DNA of 34,967 nt from Thiotrichaceae bacterium (GCA_026989145.1 JALSJU010000003.1:1-34967), one strand, 5' to 3'. Counted from the stretch's first letter, positions 1-8,243 are shown. Numbers and translations: made by a program. Notes: generated by a model not told the origin, from the sequence alone.

Positions 1-392
1 TGAATGGTTTGTTTGCTCCCAGAAACCAGGTGATGCCAATCAGCTAAACCGCGACCTTCCATCACTCGGCGATAAGCGCAACTTGGGGGTAGCCACTCGA
101 TTTGATCGAGGTTATCTTGGGTCAAGCGCAAGCAGGTAGGCACCAGCGTTTCTCGATTCCAATAGTCGGTGCAACTGCCATCTTTTTGGTTAAATAAATC
201 ACAAACGATATTAGTGTAATAAACCGCATGCTCATCTTCTGTTTTTTCATCAAACTCCTCTGGTTCATCCTCTTGCAGCTTTGTTAGACAACATTTACCG
301 CAGTGATCGCAGAGGCTTTCCCATTCTTCACGGTTCATTTCAGTGAGTGTTTTTTGCTCCCAAAAGGGATTATTATTAGAGGCACTGTTCAT
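1..392 (-). CDS. ycgN: YcgN/UPF0260 family cysteine-cluster protein (3' end outside window)
   Basis: This frame was read directly from the minus strand; it starts at ATG 390-392 and runs off the window, so about 130 residues are visible. The N-terminus has WESLCDHCGKCC, followed later by a cysteine in VCDLFNQKDGSC and another in LVPTCLRL, then LPPSCAYR. This cysteine spacing and the GRGLADWHHL segment are typical of the YcgN (UPF0260, YkgJ-like zinc/iron-binding) family. The biochemical role of the family is not settled; a metal-binding cytosolic protein is the safe description. It is the last visible gene of a minus-strand operon and starts one base upstream of the stop codon end of the preceding gene. 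Confidence 0.85.
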   Translation of the reverse strand, partial: MNSASNNNPFWEQKTLTEMNREEWESLCDHCGKCCLTKLQEDEPEEFDEKTEDEHAVYYTNIVCDLFNQKDGSCTDYWNRETLVPTCLRLTQDNLDQIEWLPPSCAYRRVMEGRGLADWHHLVSGSKQTI

Positions 393-737
393 TTAATCAC
401 GCCACCATTGCTTGGTTTTAGAGTCATACCCCACTACATCAATCCATCCATCTCCAAAGAAAAACATAAAACTATTATCCATATGATCTGCTTGATACCC
501 ACATTTTTTGTAGCTATATCTAAAGTCCCATGCTGATGTTTTAAAAGCTTTCAACGTATCTGGATATTGCCCATTATTTTTATAGTACTTCTCTAGCTGA
601 GGGATAAAATTTTCACAATAAGACGTATAATCCCTAAAGCCGTTGCTTATTTCATAAGCAAAAACAGTAAATACTAACACCGTCAAAAGAGCCAGCGCAC
701 TTAATATTTTTATAAGTATTTTCAAATCAAACCACAT
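393..737 (-). CDS. Small membrane-anchored protein of unknown function
   Basis: A 114-residue protein I do not recognise. Residues about 8-28 form one hydrophobic segment (ILSALALLTVLVFTVFAY) that would act as an uncleaved signal anchor, leaving a roughly 85-residue periplasmic part. That part contains two cysteines (in YTSYCEN and KKCGYQ) that could form a disulfide, and is rich in Tyr, Trp and Phe. Its start overlaps the end of trhA by 11 bases and its stop abuts the start of ycgN, so it is very likely translated from the same operon mRNA. Codon use resembles the neighbours. Function unknown; the tight packing is the main reason to call it a real gene. Confidence 0.7.
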   Translation of the reverse strand: MWFDLKILIKILSALALLTVLVFTVFAYEISNGFRDYTSYCENFIPQLEKYYKNNGQYPDTLKAFKTSAWDFRYSYKKCGYQADHMDNSFMFFFGDGWIDVVGYDSKTKQWWRD

Positions 738-1374
738 ACACGCTTATAGAAACATAATGACTAACACTACCGCCGATAACAAACAGATGCCAAATACCAT
801 GCGCGTGCTTGACGCGGTGATCTAGAATAAAAAAGATAATGCCTAGCGTGTATAAAATTCCACCGACTGCCAATAAGGTAATTCCATATGAGGATAGCTG
901 CTCCAATAACTGTTTTAATGGAATAACAACTAACCAGCCCATAACTAGATAAATAATTAATTGTGGAATGCGTTTATCTTCTTCACTCGGTTTCACCCTA
1001 TTCCGATTACTTTTTGGCCATAAATCAAGCAGAATTCCTATTAATGCCAAACCCCAGACGATACCTAAAATCGACCATCCCCACGCTCCCTTTAATGTCA
1101 CCAACATATAGGGGGTATAAGTTCCGGCAATCAACAAGTAAATTGAAAGGTGATCGAGCTTTTGAAAGATTTTTTTATAAGGGCCTGCGTGATAATGGTA
1201 AGTCGTTGAGGCAATGTATAACAAGACTAGCGTTACCCCATAAATACTTACGGAGGCTATTTTGTAAGGGTCGCCTGTTTGTGAGGCTAGGATAATTAAA
1301 TAGATAACACCCGGCAAGGCTAGCAATGCTGCTAACAGGTGACTGACTGTGTTGAATTTTTCTCCGTATTGCAT
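727..1374 (-). CDS. trhA: Hemolysin III family membrane protein TrhA (PAQR fold)
   Basis: 215 residues, normal for the bacterial hemolysin III/YqfA branch of the PAQR superfamily, with about seven hydrophobic segments. The family's metal-site motifs are present: a Ser and His in STTYHY (about 56-61), an Asp in KLDH (about 73), and the C-terminal HAHGIWHLF with its two histidines spaced as expected. In PAQR proteins these bind zinc in the membrane. TrhA proteins have been linked to membrane energetics and unsaturated fatty acid homeostasis; true haemolysis is doubtful. The ATG overlaps the stop of the upstream plsC-like gene by one base (TAATG arrangement), pointing to translational coupling in an envelope-lipid operon. 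Confidence 0.9.
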   Translation of the reverse strand: MQYGEKFNTVSHLLAALLALPGVIYLIILASQTGDPYKIASVSIYGVTLVLLYIASTTYHYHAGPYKKIFQKLDHLSIYLLIAGTYTPYMLVTLKGAWGWSILGIVWGLALIGILLDLWPKSNRNRVKPSEEDKRIPQLIIYLVMGWLVVIPLKQLLEQLSSYGITLLAVGGILYTLGIIFFILDHRVKHAHGIWHLFVIGGSVSHYVSISVYVV

Positions 1375-2165
1375 TAGCTGACTTTTCCTTGTTCTGCTTC
1401 TGCTATAAGACTTGGTTTCACAATATGCCTAATTTGTTTATACGCTTGATTAGCTAACTGTTTTCTTTCGCTAAAACCCTCGGCATTAATTATCGGCAAA
1501 AAGGTCAATTCCACATGAATAGTAGATTCGCCCAAAATCGTAATAAGGTTGCTCATAAAGCTTTCGTCACCCCAAGTAACATTGGGATGATAATTTCCCG
1601 CCGCATCTAAATAACGAATTGCGATAGGCTGAATTGGCAGGCTGTGATCCATGGCGGGGGCGAAAATTCGTGCATGAAAGCGCTTTAAATCTTTACCATC
1701 CGTTGTGGTTGCTTCTGGAAATACCAACACGCTGTCATTAGACTGTATTTTTTGAGCAATTCTTTTTGAGGCATTTTCTGATGCGCCTTTGCCGCCTCTT
1801 TTGATAAAAACAGTCCCACCTTTTTCACCTAGCCAGCCGATAACCGGCCACTGCCGAATCTCTGCTTTGGATAAAAAAGCAACTCCCTCGCTACCTATAA
1901 CAGGAATATCCAACCATGAGACGTGATTAGACACCCATAACGCAGATTTTTGCCGTGTGGGTTTCTGCCCAGCAACATCGACGCGCAAACCTACGATTCG
2001 AACGACCTTCTTTAACCACCACTGGCGGATATTCTTTTGCTTTTCGCTGATTTTACCTTCAAGACCTAGTGATGCTTTTCTCGCAAAAACACCCATTAAT
2101 ACAAGGCCAGCAACTGATAGGCTTGCGAGTAGTATAACTTTGATAAATATTCTGACTGGTTTCAT
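1374..2165 (-). CDS. 1-acyl-sn-glycerol-3-phosphate acyltransferase family protein (PlsC-like)
   Basis: 263 residues with an N-terminal membrane segment (about 5-28) and a PlsC/LPLAT domain. The catalytic HX4D motif is NHVSWLD (His81, Asp86). The glycerol-phosphate-binding FPE motif is VFPEATTTDG (about 148-157), and GGTVFIKRG (about 116-124) matches block II. The family transfers an acyl chain to lysophosphatidate or a related acceptor at the inner membrane. The TTTDG following FPE differs from the EGTRS of housekeeping PlsC, so this is probably a secondary lysophospholipid or aminolipid (OlsA-like) acyltransferase rather than the essential enzyme. It lies between a START-domain lipid-binding protein and trhA in one operon, consistent with lipid remodelling. 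Confidence 0.85.
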   Translation of the reverse strand: MKPVRIFIKVILLASLSVAGLVLMGVFARKASLGLEGKISEKQKNIRQWWLKKVVRIVGLRVDVAGQKPTRQKSALWVSNHVSWLDIPVIGSEGVAFLSKAEIRQWPVIGWLGEKGGTVFIKRGGKGASENASKRIAQKIQSNDSVLVFPEATTTDGKDLKRFHARIFAPAMDHSLPIQPIAIRYLDAAGNYHPNVTWGDESFMSNLITILGESTIHVELTFLPIINAEGFSERKQLANQAYKQIRHIVKPSLIAEAEQGKVS

Positions 2166-2179
2166 TTAGATATTTGATT

Positions 2180-2800
2180 TTACTGCTTAGTTTTTTGCTT
2201 CATCACTAACTCTCGTAAGTTTTTTAATGAATAAAACGGAAAGTCGCTAATCATATCATTAACCAGCCATTTGGGAATTCTTCCACCAGGATCGGCATTG
2301 ACTTCGTAGATGATTTTAGTCATTTTTACCCGCTGCGGAATAAGCACCATCCGCCCAGTCATTTGCTTAACCCTCACCACTCTTTGCTTTAGTGCAACCA
2401 TCGAAGGGTTAGTATCAAAACTGACGGTAACCACTTTGGTGTTTGGGTTTTGTTGAAAAATTGAGCGCACTATCACGTCTCTATCCCAACTTGGCCAAGG
2501 CATATCTGAATAAATATAATCATAACGCTCTACGATATCGACTTGTTTGATGGTCTTTGCGCTTTTACATTTATATAACCAGCGAGGTAATAATTGGATA
2601 TTTTCAAGTATTGTTAAAATTTCATCTAAGCTGGCAGAAATAGTCATTTCACCCTTGGCAGACTTAATTCGCGCGCCTTGAATCTTTGTGGAATAGACTT
2701 GAATAGCATCTTGGTCTTTAATCAGTTGCCACTTTTCGAGCGCTTGCAGTGGTGTAACTAAAACAAGTATTAATAATAAGTATATTGCTTTGATTCTCAT
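2180..2800 (-). CDS. Secreted START-domain lipid-binding protein
   Basis: 206 residues. The N-terminus is a Sec signal peptide (IYLLLILVLVTPLQA, predicted cleavage after about residue 20). The rest fits the START/SRPBCC fold of bacterial START-domain proteins: WQLIKDQDAIQVYSTKI, then a DMPWPSWDRDVIVRS strand region, then a C-terminal amphipathic helix (VNDMISDFPFYSLKNLREL). Members bind lipids or other hydrophobic ligands in a deep pocket; the ligand here is unknown. It sits 14 bases upstream of a PlsC-like acyltransferase on the same strand, which suggests periplasmic lipid handling linked to acyl transfer. START assignment is fairly secure, the ligand is not. Confidence 0.8.
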   Translation of the reverse strand: MRIKAIYLLLILVLVTPLQALEKWQLIKDQDAIQVYSTKIQGARIKSAKGEMTISASLDEILTILENIQLLPRWLYKCKSAKTIKQVDIVERYDYIYSDMPWPSWDRDVIVRSIFQQNPNTKVVTVSFDTNPSMVALKQRVVRVKQMTGRMVLIPQRVKMTKIIYEVNADPGGRIPKWLVNDMISDFPFYSLKNLRELVMKQKTKQ

Positions 2801-2839
2801 CTGTTTATCCTAACAGATAGTTTTACCCGCCTTTGTAAT

Positions 2840-3496
2840 TTACTGAATTTTTATAACGGCCTCTTTAGGCAAGGCATCGCGCAAACGCTGGAACTCGTTG
2901 GGTGCTACAAAATAAAAAATCTCTTTGCCCGCAGTATCATATAATAATGCGACACCTCGACTCGGGTACAACCAATACTCGGCTGTTTCGCTGACTTTTA
3001 GTTTTTCTTCAGGCTCGCCAAAGAACTTCATTTGCTTTATTTCATAGTCAGAGATTGGTAGATAGATCAAACGCCACACCCGTAAATCATTGGCTATCTT
3101 GGTACTCTTTACGGTTATTTTATATTTCCACAGGTTGCTCGGCGTAGCCTCACGATCACCGACTTTGTCAATCAGCATTTGTTTTAATAATGCTTGATCT
3201 GCATCCATTTCAGTAATTAAACGTGCTTCTAATGCGCCAAAACGCTTTTTTCCAAAATAGGCTTCTAATGATAGTTTGCCGTCTTTTGTTTCAAATAATG
3301 CGGGCTCTGCAAGTAGCTGTAATTTAAACATGATTTCTTTAAAAGTGTCTTTGCCAATATCTACACCTAGAACATTGGTATAGCCCTCAGCGGTCACAGT
3401 CGACTTCCAAGGCATACTTTTATTTAAACTTTCTTCTGTATTATTATCGCAAGCATTTAATAGCAACAACAAACTTATCCATATAACCTTTTTCAT
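2840..3496 (-). CDS. Predicted lipoprotein of unknown function
   Basis: 218 residues. The start MKKVIWISLLLLLNAC gives a short signal peptide with a lipobox (L-N-A-C) and lipidated Cys16; Asp17 directly after Cys is the residue that in enterobacteria favours inner-membrane retention. The mature part begins with a Ser/Asn-rich linker and contains a conserved-looking VLGVDIGKDTFKEIM segment and a mixed alpha/beta pattern, but I cannot assign a family. It is the first gene of the minus-strand envelope operon and is divergent from gltA, with an 79-base gap for both promoters. Function unknown; the lipoprotein prediction is firm. Confidence 0.75.
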   Translation of the reverse strand: MKKVIWISLLLLLNACDNNTEESLNKSMPWKSTVTAEGYTNVLGVDIGKDTFKEIMFKLQLLAEPALFETKDGKLSLEAYFGKKRFGALEARLITEMDADQALLKQMLIDKVGDREATPSNLWKYKITVKSTKIANDLRVWRLIYLPISDYEIKQMKFFGEPEEKLKVSETAEYWLYPSRGVALLYDTAGKEIFYFVAPNEFQRLRDALPKEAVIKIQ

Positions 3497-3531
3497 ATTC
3501 CAGCATTTTCCAAAAAATAACTTAGTTGCGG

Positions 3532-3537
3532 TATAAT
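3532..3537 (+). promoter_or_regulatory. Candidate -10 box of gltA
   Basis: A perfect TATAAT lies 39 bases before the gltA ATG. No good -35 hexamer is visible at 16-18 bases upstream, so this is a candidate based on the -10 alone. It is in the short intergenic region shared with the divergent lipoprotein gene. Confidence 0.45.
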
Positions 3538-3575
3538 AGCGTATTGAATATTAAATCCCCCAGACTTTTATCAAT

Positions 3576-4889
3576 ATGAGCAATAGCAAAAAAGACACCG
3601 TTACCTTAATTGACAACTCGACAGGCAAAGAAATTGAATTACCGATTCTACGCCCTAGCAATGGCACACCGACTATTGATGTGCGTGGTTTGTACCGTGA
3701 GTTAGGCTACTTTACTTATGACCCAGGTTTTTTATCAACCGCTAGTTGTCGTAGCTCAATTACTTTTCTAGATGGCGAAAAAGGCGTTTTGCAATACGGT
3801 GGTTACCCAATTGAACAACTCGCTAAACACAGTACTTTTCTGGAAGTGTGTTATTTATTGCTGGATGGCGAGCTACCTAATGAGAAAGAGTTAAAACAAT
3901 TCACCACCATTATCACTTGCCACACCATGCTACACGAAGCCCTAAAACGCTTTTACAGTGGTTTCCGTCGGGATGCACACCCCATGGCAATTATGGTCGG
4001 TACTGTGGGTGCTTTATCGGCGTTTTATCATGATGATATTGATATCCGCAACCCTGAACACCGGATTATAGCGGCACATCAATTAATCGCCAAAATGCCG
4101 ACCATCGCGGCGTGGTCATACCGCTATGCGAATGGCTTGCCGTTTACCTATCCGAAGAATAATTTAAGCTACGCCGAAAACTTTTTGCATATGATGTTTA
4201 GTATGCCAACCGAAGAGTACACCCCTGATCCGTATTATGTAAAAGCACTTGATTTAATTATGATTTTACATGCGGATCATGAACAAAATGCGTCTACCTC
4301 AACGGTGCGATTAACCGGCAGTTCAGAAGCCAACCCCTTTGCTGCCGTCGCTGCAGGTATTGCATCACTTTGGGGGCCTGCGCATGGTGGTGCCAATGAA
4401 TCTGTGATTCGGATGCTTGTGGATATTGTGGATTCCGATAAAGATGCGCAGTATTATATTGACCGTGCCAAGGATAAATCGAATAAATTCCGCCTTATGG
4501 GATTTGGTCATCGTGTTTATAAAAGCCATGATCCGCGCGCTATTATTATTCGCCAAACCTGCCATGATCTGCTTAAAAACTTAGGTGAGAATAATGAGTA
4601 TCAAGAACTATTCGATACCGCGATGGAACTTGAAAAAATCGCTCTAGAAGATGAATATTTTGTATCGCGCAATTTATACCCCAACGTCGACTTTTATTCA
4701 GGTATTATATTATTAGCGATGGGAATCCCGCTGAATATGTTTACTGTGATTTTTTCTATGTCACGTACCGTCGGCTGGATTTCACATTGGAATGAAATGA
4801 TACAAGACCCAGAATCACGCATCGGTCGCCCTAGGCAACTTTATAATGGCGCGCTACCACGTGATTATGTTGATATTAAAACCCGTTAA
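3576..4889 (+). CDS. gltA: Citrate synthase, hexameric Gram-negative type
   Basis: 437 residues, full length for GltA (E. coli 427). It condenses acetyl-CoA and oxaloacetate to citrate at the entry of the TCA cycle. The catalytic residues are clear: His270 in [10 protein letters not shown], His312 in [14 protein letters not shown], and Asp372 in NVDFYSGI. The [15 protein letters not shown] block (about 232-246) is also intact. The N-terminal beta-rich extension (about 1-50, [17 protein letters not shown]) is that of the NADH-regulated hexameric Gram-negative type. It is divergent from the envelope operon and followed 20 bases later by a small DUF2892 gene, apparently cotranscribed. A class I fumarase elsewhere in the window is another TCA enzyme. 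Confidence 0.97.
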   Translation: MSNSKKDTVTLIDNSTGKEIELPILRPSNGTPTIDVRGLYRELGYFTYDPGFLSTASCRSSITFLDGEKGVLQYGGYPIEQLAKHSTFLEVCYLLLDGELPNEKELKQFTTIITCHTMLHEALKRFYSGFRRDAHPMAIMVGTVGALSAFYHDDIDIRNPEHRIIAAHQLIAKMPTIAAWSYRYANGLPFTYPKNNLSYAENFLHMMFSMPTEEYTPDPYYVKALDLIMILHADHEQNASTSTVRLTGSSEANPFAAVAAGIASLWGPAHGGANESVIRMLVDIVDSDKDAQYYIDRAKDKSNKFRLMGFGHRVYKSHDPRAIIIRQTCHDLLKNLGENNEYQELFDTAMELEKIALEDEYFVSRNLYPNVDFYSGIILLAMGIPLNMFTVIFSMSRTVGWISHWNEMIQDPESRIGRPRQLYNGALPRDYVDIKTR

Positions 4890-4909
4890 CTTCGAATAGG
4901 AGAACCACC

Positions 4910-5098
4910 ATGACAGTTGGAAATGCCGTAACTGCCTTTGCAGGCGTAATGATTTTTATCAGCCTTTTACTCACCCATTATGTACACCCTAACTTTGTTT
5001 GGTTTACCGCTTTTATAGGCTTTAACCTTTTACAATCTTCATTTACAGGTTTTTGTCCAGCAGCATCCATCTTTAAAATGCTCGGGCTTAAAAGCTAA
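4910..5098 (+). CDS. DUF2892 family small membrane protein
   Basis: 62 residues with two hydrophobic helices (about 5-23 and 28-45) and the family ending FTGFCPAASIFKMLGLK. This is the DUF2892 or YgaP-transmembrane-like domain, found alone or fused to rhodanese domains in sulfur and thiol metabolism proteins. The single Cys in the GFCPA motif is the conserved one. A good ribosome binding site (AGGAG, 4904 region) precedes the ATG, and it lies 20 bases after gltA, followed by a hairpin that probably ends the transcript. Function is unknown for the stand-alone form. Confidence 0.85.
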   Translation: MTVGNAVTAFAGVMIFISLLLTHYVHPNFVWFTAFIGFNLLQSSFTGFCPAASIFKMLGLKS

Positions 5099-5116
5099 TA
5101 AATATGTAAAACACTA

Positions 5117-5150
5117 CCACTCACCAACCTCTTCATGGCTCGGTGAGTGG
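5117..5150 (+). terminator. Hairpin after the DUF2892 gene, probable transcription end
   Basis: CCACTCACC (5117-5125) pairs perfectly with GGTGAGTGG (5142-5150), giving a 9-bp stem with a 16-nt loop, followed by ACTATTT. The T-run is poor, so termination may be partial. The hairpin covers the GTG at 5147 that would extend the following kinase frame, which argues against that GTG as a start. Confidence 0.5.
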
Positions 5151-5182
5151 ACTATTTAAGACCTCTAAAACATCTAATAATA

Positions 5183-6184
5183 ATGCCAACACAAGATACC
5201 CGACTTCAGCAACTCACCCAATGGATTCATCAAGAATCACCCAATGCAACAATTGAAGTAGCATCAGCCGATGCCAGCTTTCGGCGCTACTTTCGTGTTA
5301 CTGATACTGGCAAAACCTGCATTGCAATGGATGCACCGCCAGAACATGAAGACTGCACCCCGTTTATAGATATTACACAACGCTTGCGTGATGCTGAGGT
5401 GCATGCACCTGAAATACTTCGCCAAGATTTAAGCCAAGGTTTTTTATTGCTTGAAGATTTTGGCAGCACGCCTTATTTAGATCAACTCAATGCCGATACT
5501 GCGGATAAACTCTATGGCGAAGCGCTGGATAGCTTAATCAATATCCAACAAGCAAACACTGCAGGACTGCCAGAATACGACGATGCTTTATTGCAAACCG
5601 AAATGCAATTAATGCCTGAGTGGTTTTTGCAAAAGCACCTTGGCATCAAGCCAAGCGCAGAGCAACAAAAAACCATTGATCGAATTTTTAATGTGATTAG
5701 TACCGCTGTACAGCAACAGCCACAAGTGTTCGTACATCGTGATTACCACTCTCGAAATTTAATGGTACTGGAAAACAACCCCGCTGGTAATATTGGCATA
5801 ATAGATTATCAAGATGCGGTATTAGGCCCAATTACTTACGATTTAGCATCGCTACTACGTGACTGCTACATCCAGTGGCCGAATCAAACCATCGCGCCGT
5901 GGGTATTAGGTTTTAAACAACAAGCAGAAGCCGCAGGGCTGATGCAAAACGTACCCGATGCGACCTTTATTCAGTGGTTTGACTACATGGGTTTGCAACG
6001 CCATATAAAAGTGTTGGGGATTTTTGCACGCCTTAATCACCGTGATGGCAAAGCGAATTATTTAGATGATTTGCCACTAACGCTACATTATGTAATGGAA
6101 GTTGCCAATAAATACCCGCTAACACGACCTTTGATTGAGTTATTTAATGACTGGGGTATTCCTGACAAAATCGGTCGCGTTTAA
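5183..6184 (+). CDS. amgK: Aminoglycoside-phosphotransferase-fold kinase, AmgK-like (N-acetylmuramate/GlcNAc 1-kinase)
   Basis: 333 residues from the ATG at 5183; the frame stays open to a GTG at 5147, but that codon sits in a hairpin arm, so ATG is preferred. The APH/choline-kinase fold is shown by a P-loop-like SADASFRRYFRV, the catalytic VHRDYHSRNLMV (Brenner motif, HxDxxxxN) and the metal-binding IIDYQDAVLGPITYDLASLL. This overall pattern matches AmgK of pseudomonads, which phosphorylates MurNAc and GlcNAc at C1 for cell-wall recycling. In AmgK species a nucleotidyltransferase MurU gene usually follows; here none does, as the next gene is an unrelated sigma factor on the other strand. Substrate is therefore inferred from sequence resemblance only. 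Confidence 0.78.
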   Translation: MPTQDTRLQQLTQWIHQESPNATIEVASADASFRRYFRVTDTGKTCIAMDAPPEHEDCTPFIDITQRLRDAEVHAPEILRQDLSQGFLLLEDFGSTPYLDQLNADTADKLYGEALDSLINIQQANTAGLPEYDDALLQTEMQLMPEWFLQKHLGIKPSAEQQKTIDRIFNVISTAVQQQPQVFVHRDYHSRNLMVLENNPAGNIGIIDYQDAVLGPITYDLASLLRDCYIQWPNQTIAPWVLGFKQQAEAAGLMQNVPDATFIQWFDYMGLQRHIKVLGIFARLNHRDGKANYLDDLPLTLHYVMEVANKYPLTRPLIELFNDWGIPDKIGRV

Positions 6185-6410
6185 CCCTAATCCCCGGATA
6201 GAAACGCGAATAAGAGTGCAAGACTTTACTTTCATAGGATATTCAAAAAGCCATGCATAATTGAGTTAACCGTTTAAACAACAAACGGTAAGCTCACTAA
6301 ATAATCGTTTCACCGTAGGTTAACCGAGTATTTTTGGGATGTTCTAAGGAATCTAAAGGCTTGTGCTATCATTGTGTTTTCTATCTGGAAATTAGGACTT
6401 AATGACCCTG

Positions 6411-6956
6411 TTAACAGTTACACTCCCCTTTTGGATGATAATCAATCATTCTTTGCTGATGATCTAATTCAAATACACAGCACTCGGCAAGTAACTGTTT
6501 AAGTAGTTTTCTGCCTCTTTGCACTCTAGATTTAGCGCCCGACAAACTAATATTTTGCCGAACAGCAATTTCTTTTTGAGTGATACCTTCAATTTCTGAC
6601 AGGGTCATTGCCTCACGGTACTTATCTGGTAGATGTCGAATTAATACGGTTAAACAAATGCTAATTTCTTGCCGTGCTTGACTGATCTGATCTATCTCGG
6701 GCGCTATTAAATCATCTATCAATTCGCGCTCTAGTTTTTTATTGCTGCGGTAGTAATCAATAATCGTATTTCGGGCTATTTGATAAATCCACCCTTGAAG
6801 TTTTTTCGTGCTTTCTAAGCTTTCTATCTTCGCATTAACTTTGATTAATATTTCTTGTACAAGGTCTTCTGCTATCGCGGGATCACTGACGCGTTTACTA
6901 ACAAAGCTAGTAAGCTTACGGTGACAATCTTCCCAGATGTCTTCAAATGTTTGCAT
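6411..6956 (-). CDS. sigZ: ECF-type RNA polymerase sigma factor, SigZ group
   Basis: 181 residues from the ATG at 6956; the frame also allows a GTG at 6974, but MQTFEDIWEDCHRKL matches the usual SigZ start better. Region 2 is visible as SDPAIAEDLVQEILIKV and LQGWIYQIARNTIIDYYRS; region 4 is LPDKYREAMTLSEIEGITQKEIA followed by the recognition helix LSGAKSRVQRGRKLL. The C-terminus has CCVFELD and ends in CNC, a cysteine tail seen in SigZ proteins that could sense metal or thiol state. No anti-sigma gene is adjacent. It is divergent from a DUF6428 gene that also ends in clustered cysteines, which makes that gene a plausible target. Signal unknown. Confidence 0.88.
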   Translation of the reverse strand: MQTFEDIWEDCHRKLTSFVSKRVSDPAIAEDLVQEILIKVNAKIESLESTKKLQGWIYQIARNTIIDYYRSNKKLERELIDDLIAPEIDQISQARQEISICLTVLIRHLPDKYREAMTLSEIEGITQKEIAVRQNISLSGAKSRVQRGRKLLKQLLAECCVFELDHQQRMIDYHPKGECNC

Positions 6957-7018
6957 TTTTGTACTCAATATCACCAGCCATTAGTGCGCATTATTTATGA
7001 CGATTGTTTAGCCAGAAG

Positions 7019-7039
7019 GACGCAAAATTGCGTCTTTTT
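7019..7039 (+). terminator. Terminator-like hairpin in the leader of the DUF6428 gene
   Basis: GACGCAA (7019-7025) pairs with TTGCGTC (7028-7034), directly followed by five T. This has the form of an intrinsic terminator on the plus strand, but no plus-strand gene lies before it: the upstream gene is divergent sigZ. It could end antisense readthrough or act as an attenuator in the leader of the DUF6428 gene, 59 bases before its ATG. The 2-nt inner gap means the closing base pairs probably do not form, leaving a 5- to 6-bp stem. Confidence 0.5.
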
Positions 7040-7097
7040 ATTATCAGCACCGTCTTTAGCGTAGAAGGATTTTAATAACTACCATCAGGAATAAAAC

Positions 7098-7559
7098 ATG
7101 AAACTCAGTGAACTTATAAACTATTTAGAACAATCTACCAATAAAGATTTGATTTTCAAGGTTGATGGACTTGCCATCCCCTTGGATTACCACATTACAG
7201 AAATCAAAGATGCGAGCTTTAAAACCGTTGATTGTGGCGGAGAAAAAGATCAATGGAGAGTAACCGTCGTTCAACTTTGGAATACAGAAAACCCAGCAAA
7301 AGAAAAGCGTTCAATGAGTGCTGAAAAAGCATTATCGATTATTAGCAAGGTAAATCAAATCACTCCATTAGATCAAGAGAGTACAATCAATATTGAATAC
7401 CAAAAAAACAACAGTGAAACAACGGCTATTTACGCCATTGCTAAAATTGAAGCTATCAACGACAAGCTTATCGTTGAGCTAGGAAATATCCCGACTCAAT
7501 GCAAAGCAATCAAGCGCTCACAACAAACATGCTGTGGCTCATCATCGAGCTGCTGTTAG
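7098..7559 (+). CDS. DUF6428 family protein with cysteine-rich tail
   Basis: 153 residues. The pattern LSELINYLEQSTNKDLIFKVDG, HITEIKDASFKTVDCGG, and VVQLWNTENPAKEKRSMSAEKAL is characteristic of DUF6428, a family with no known activity. The C-terminus ends TCCGSSSSCC, two Cys pairs separated by serines, which looks like a soft-metal or arsenic binding tail. My recollection is that DUF6428 genes often sit in arsenic-resistance neighbourhoods, but nothing in this window confirms that. It is divergent from sigZ, whose product also ends in cysteines. A ribosome binding site (AGGA) precedes the ATG. Function unknown; metal or metalloid response is an inference. Confidence 0.75.
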   Translation: MKLSELINYLEQSTNKDLIFKVDGLAIPLDYHITEIKDASFKTVDCGGEKDQWRVTVVQLWNTENPAKEKRSMSAEKALSIISKVNQITPLDQESTINIEYQKNNSETTAIYAIAKIEAINDKLIVELGNIPTQCKAIKRSQQTCCGSSSSCC

Positions 7560-7586
7560 CCCGTTATCGGCGAAAGATTAAACCGA

Positions 7587-8243
7587 TCAAACTCGAACTA
7601 GAATACTTTCCATGCTACGCCGTGACTTGGGCAGGCTAGCATTAAAGTCTTGCTCTGTATCACTATAGCCAATCGCTAATGCTACATCGCATTGATAACC
7701 GCCTAGCTCGGCTGCAAATGCACTATTGACCAAATCGGTATCAATTCCTTCCAGCGGTGTGGCTGCAATTTTAAGCCGTGCTAAGGTGTGTAACGCATTG
7801 CCGAGGGCAAGATAGAGCTGTGCTTTAGTCCAACAGCTGGTGTCGCCATTTTCATCGGTATTGAGTTCGGCAAACATAAAACCACCAAATGCACCTTCGC
7901 GGCCTTCGGCTTTGATACGTCCATCTGTGATCATTTTATCCACTACTTCGGCATAGTTATCGCGGTTATAACGAGGGTTATAGGCGAATAGAATAATTTG
8001 CGAAGCATCAAATGCATGCTTTTGATTAAACTGAAACTTATGCTCAAAAGTCTGGCTAAAGCGCTCTCGCGCCGCATCACTTTCAATTACTACAAATCGC
8101 CAAGGTTGTGAATTAATGGATGATGCGGATAAACGCAACGACTCAAAAAATACAGCTAAGTCATCTTCAGAAATACGTTTGGTTTTATCTTGCTGTTTGG
8201 ACGTTTTACGCCAGTTTAGGTCTTCTAGGATTTGATTTGTCAT
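7587..8243 (-). CDS. NfsB-type nitroreductase family FMN oxidoreductase
   Basis: 218 residues, the usual size for this flavoprotein family. The N-terminal LRLSASSINSQPWRFVVI carries the FMN phosphate and ring contacts of nitroreductases (SSxNxQPW). AFGGFMF and the helix SCWTKAQLYLALGNALHTLARL, then TPLEGID and ALAIGYSD, follow in the order seen in E. coli NfsB/dihydropteridine reductase proteins. It would use NAD(P)H to reduce nitroaromatics, quinones or flavins in the cytoplasm as a homodimer. It faces the DUF6428 gene tail to tail (27-base gap) and is not obviously in an operon. Physiological substrate unknown. Confidence 0.9.
   Translation of the reverse strand: MTNQILEDLNWRKTSKQQDKTKRISEDDLAVFFESLRLSASSINSQPWRFVVIESDAARERFSQTFEHKFQFNQKHAFDASQIILFAYNPRYNRDNYAEVVDKMITDGRIKAEGREGAFGGFMFAELNTDENGDTSCWTKAQLYLALGNALHTLARLKIAATPLEGIDTDLVNSAFAAELGGYQCDVALAIGYSDTEQDFNASLPKSRRSMESILVRV

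Noticed and set aside
5147-5182. GTG start at 5147 for the AmgK-like kinase
   Set aside because: Located in the arm of the hairpin that follows the DUF2892 gene; the ATG at 5183 gives the usual N-terminus.
6269-6289. Small hairpin ACCGTTT/AAACGGT after the amgK-like gene
   Set aside because: Seven-bp stem without T-run and 80 bases after the stop; too weak to call a terminator.
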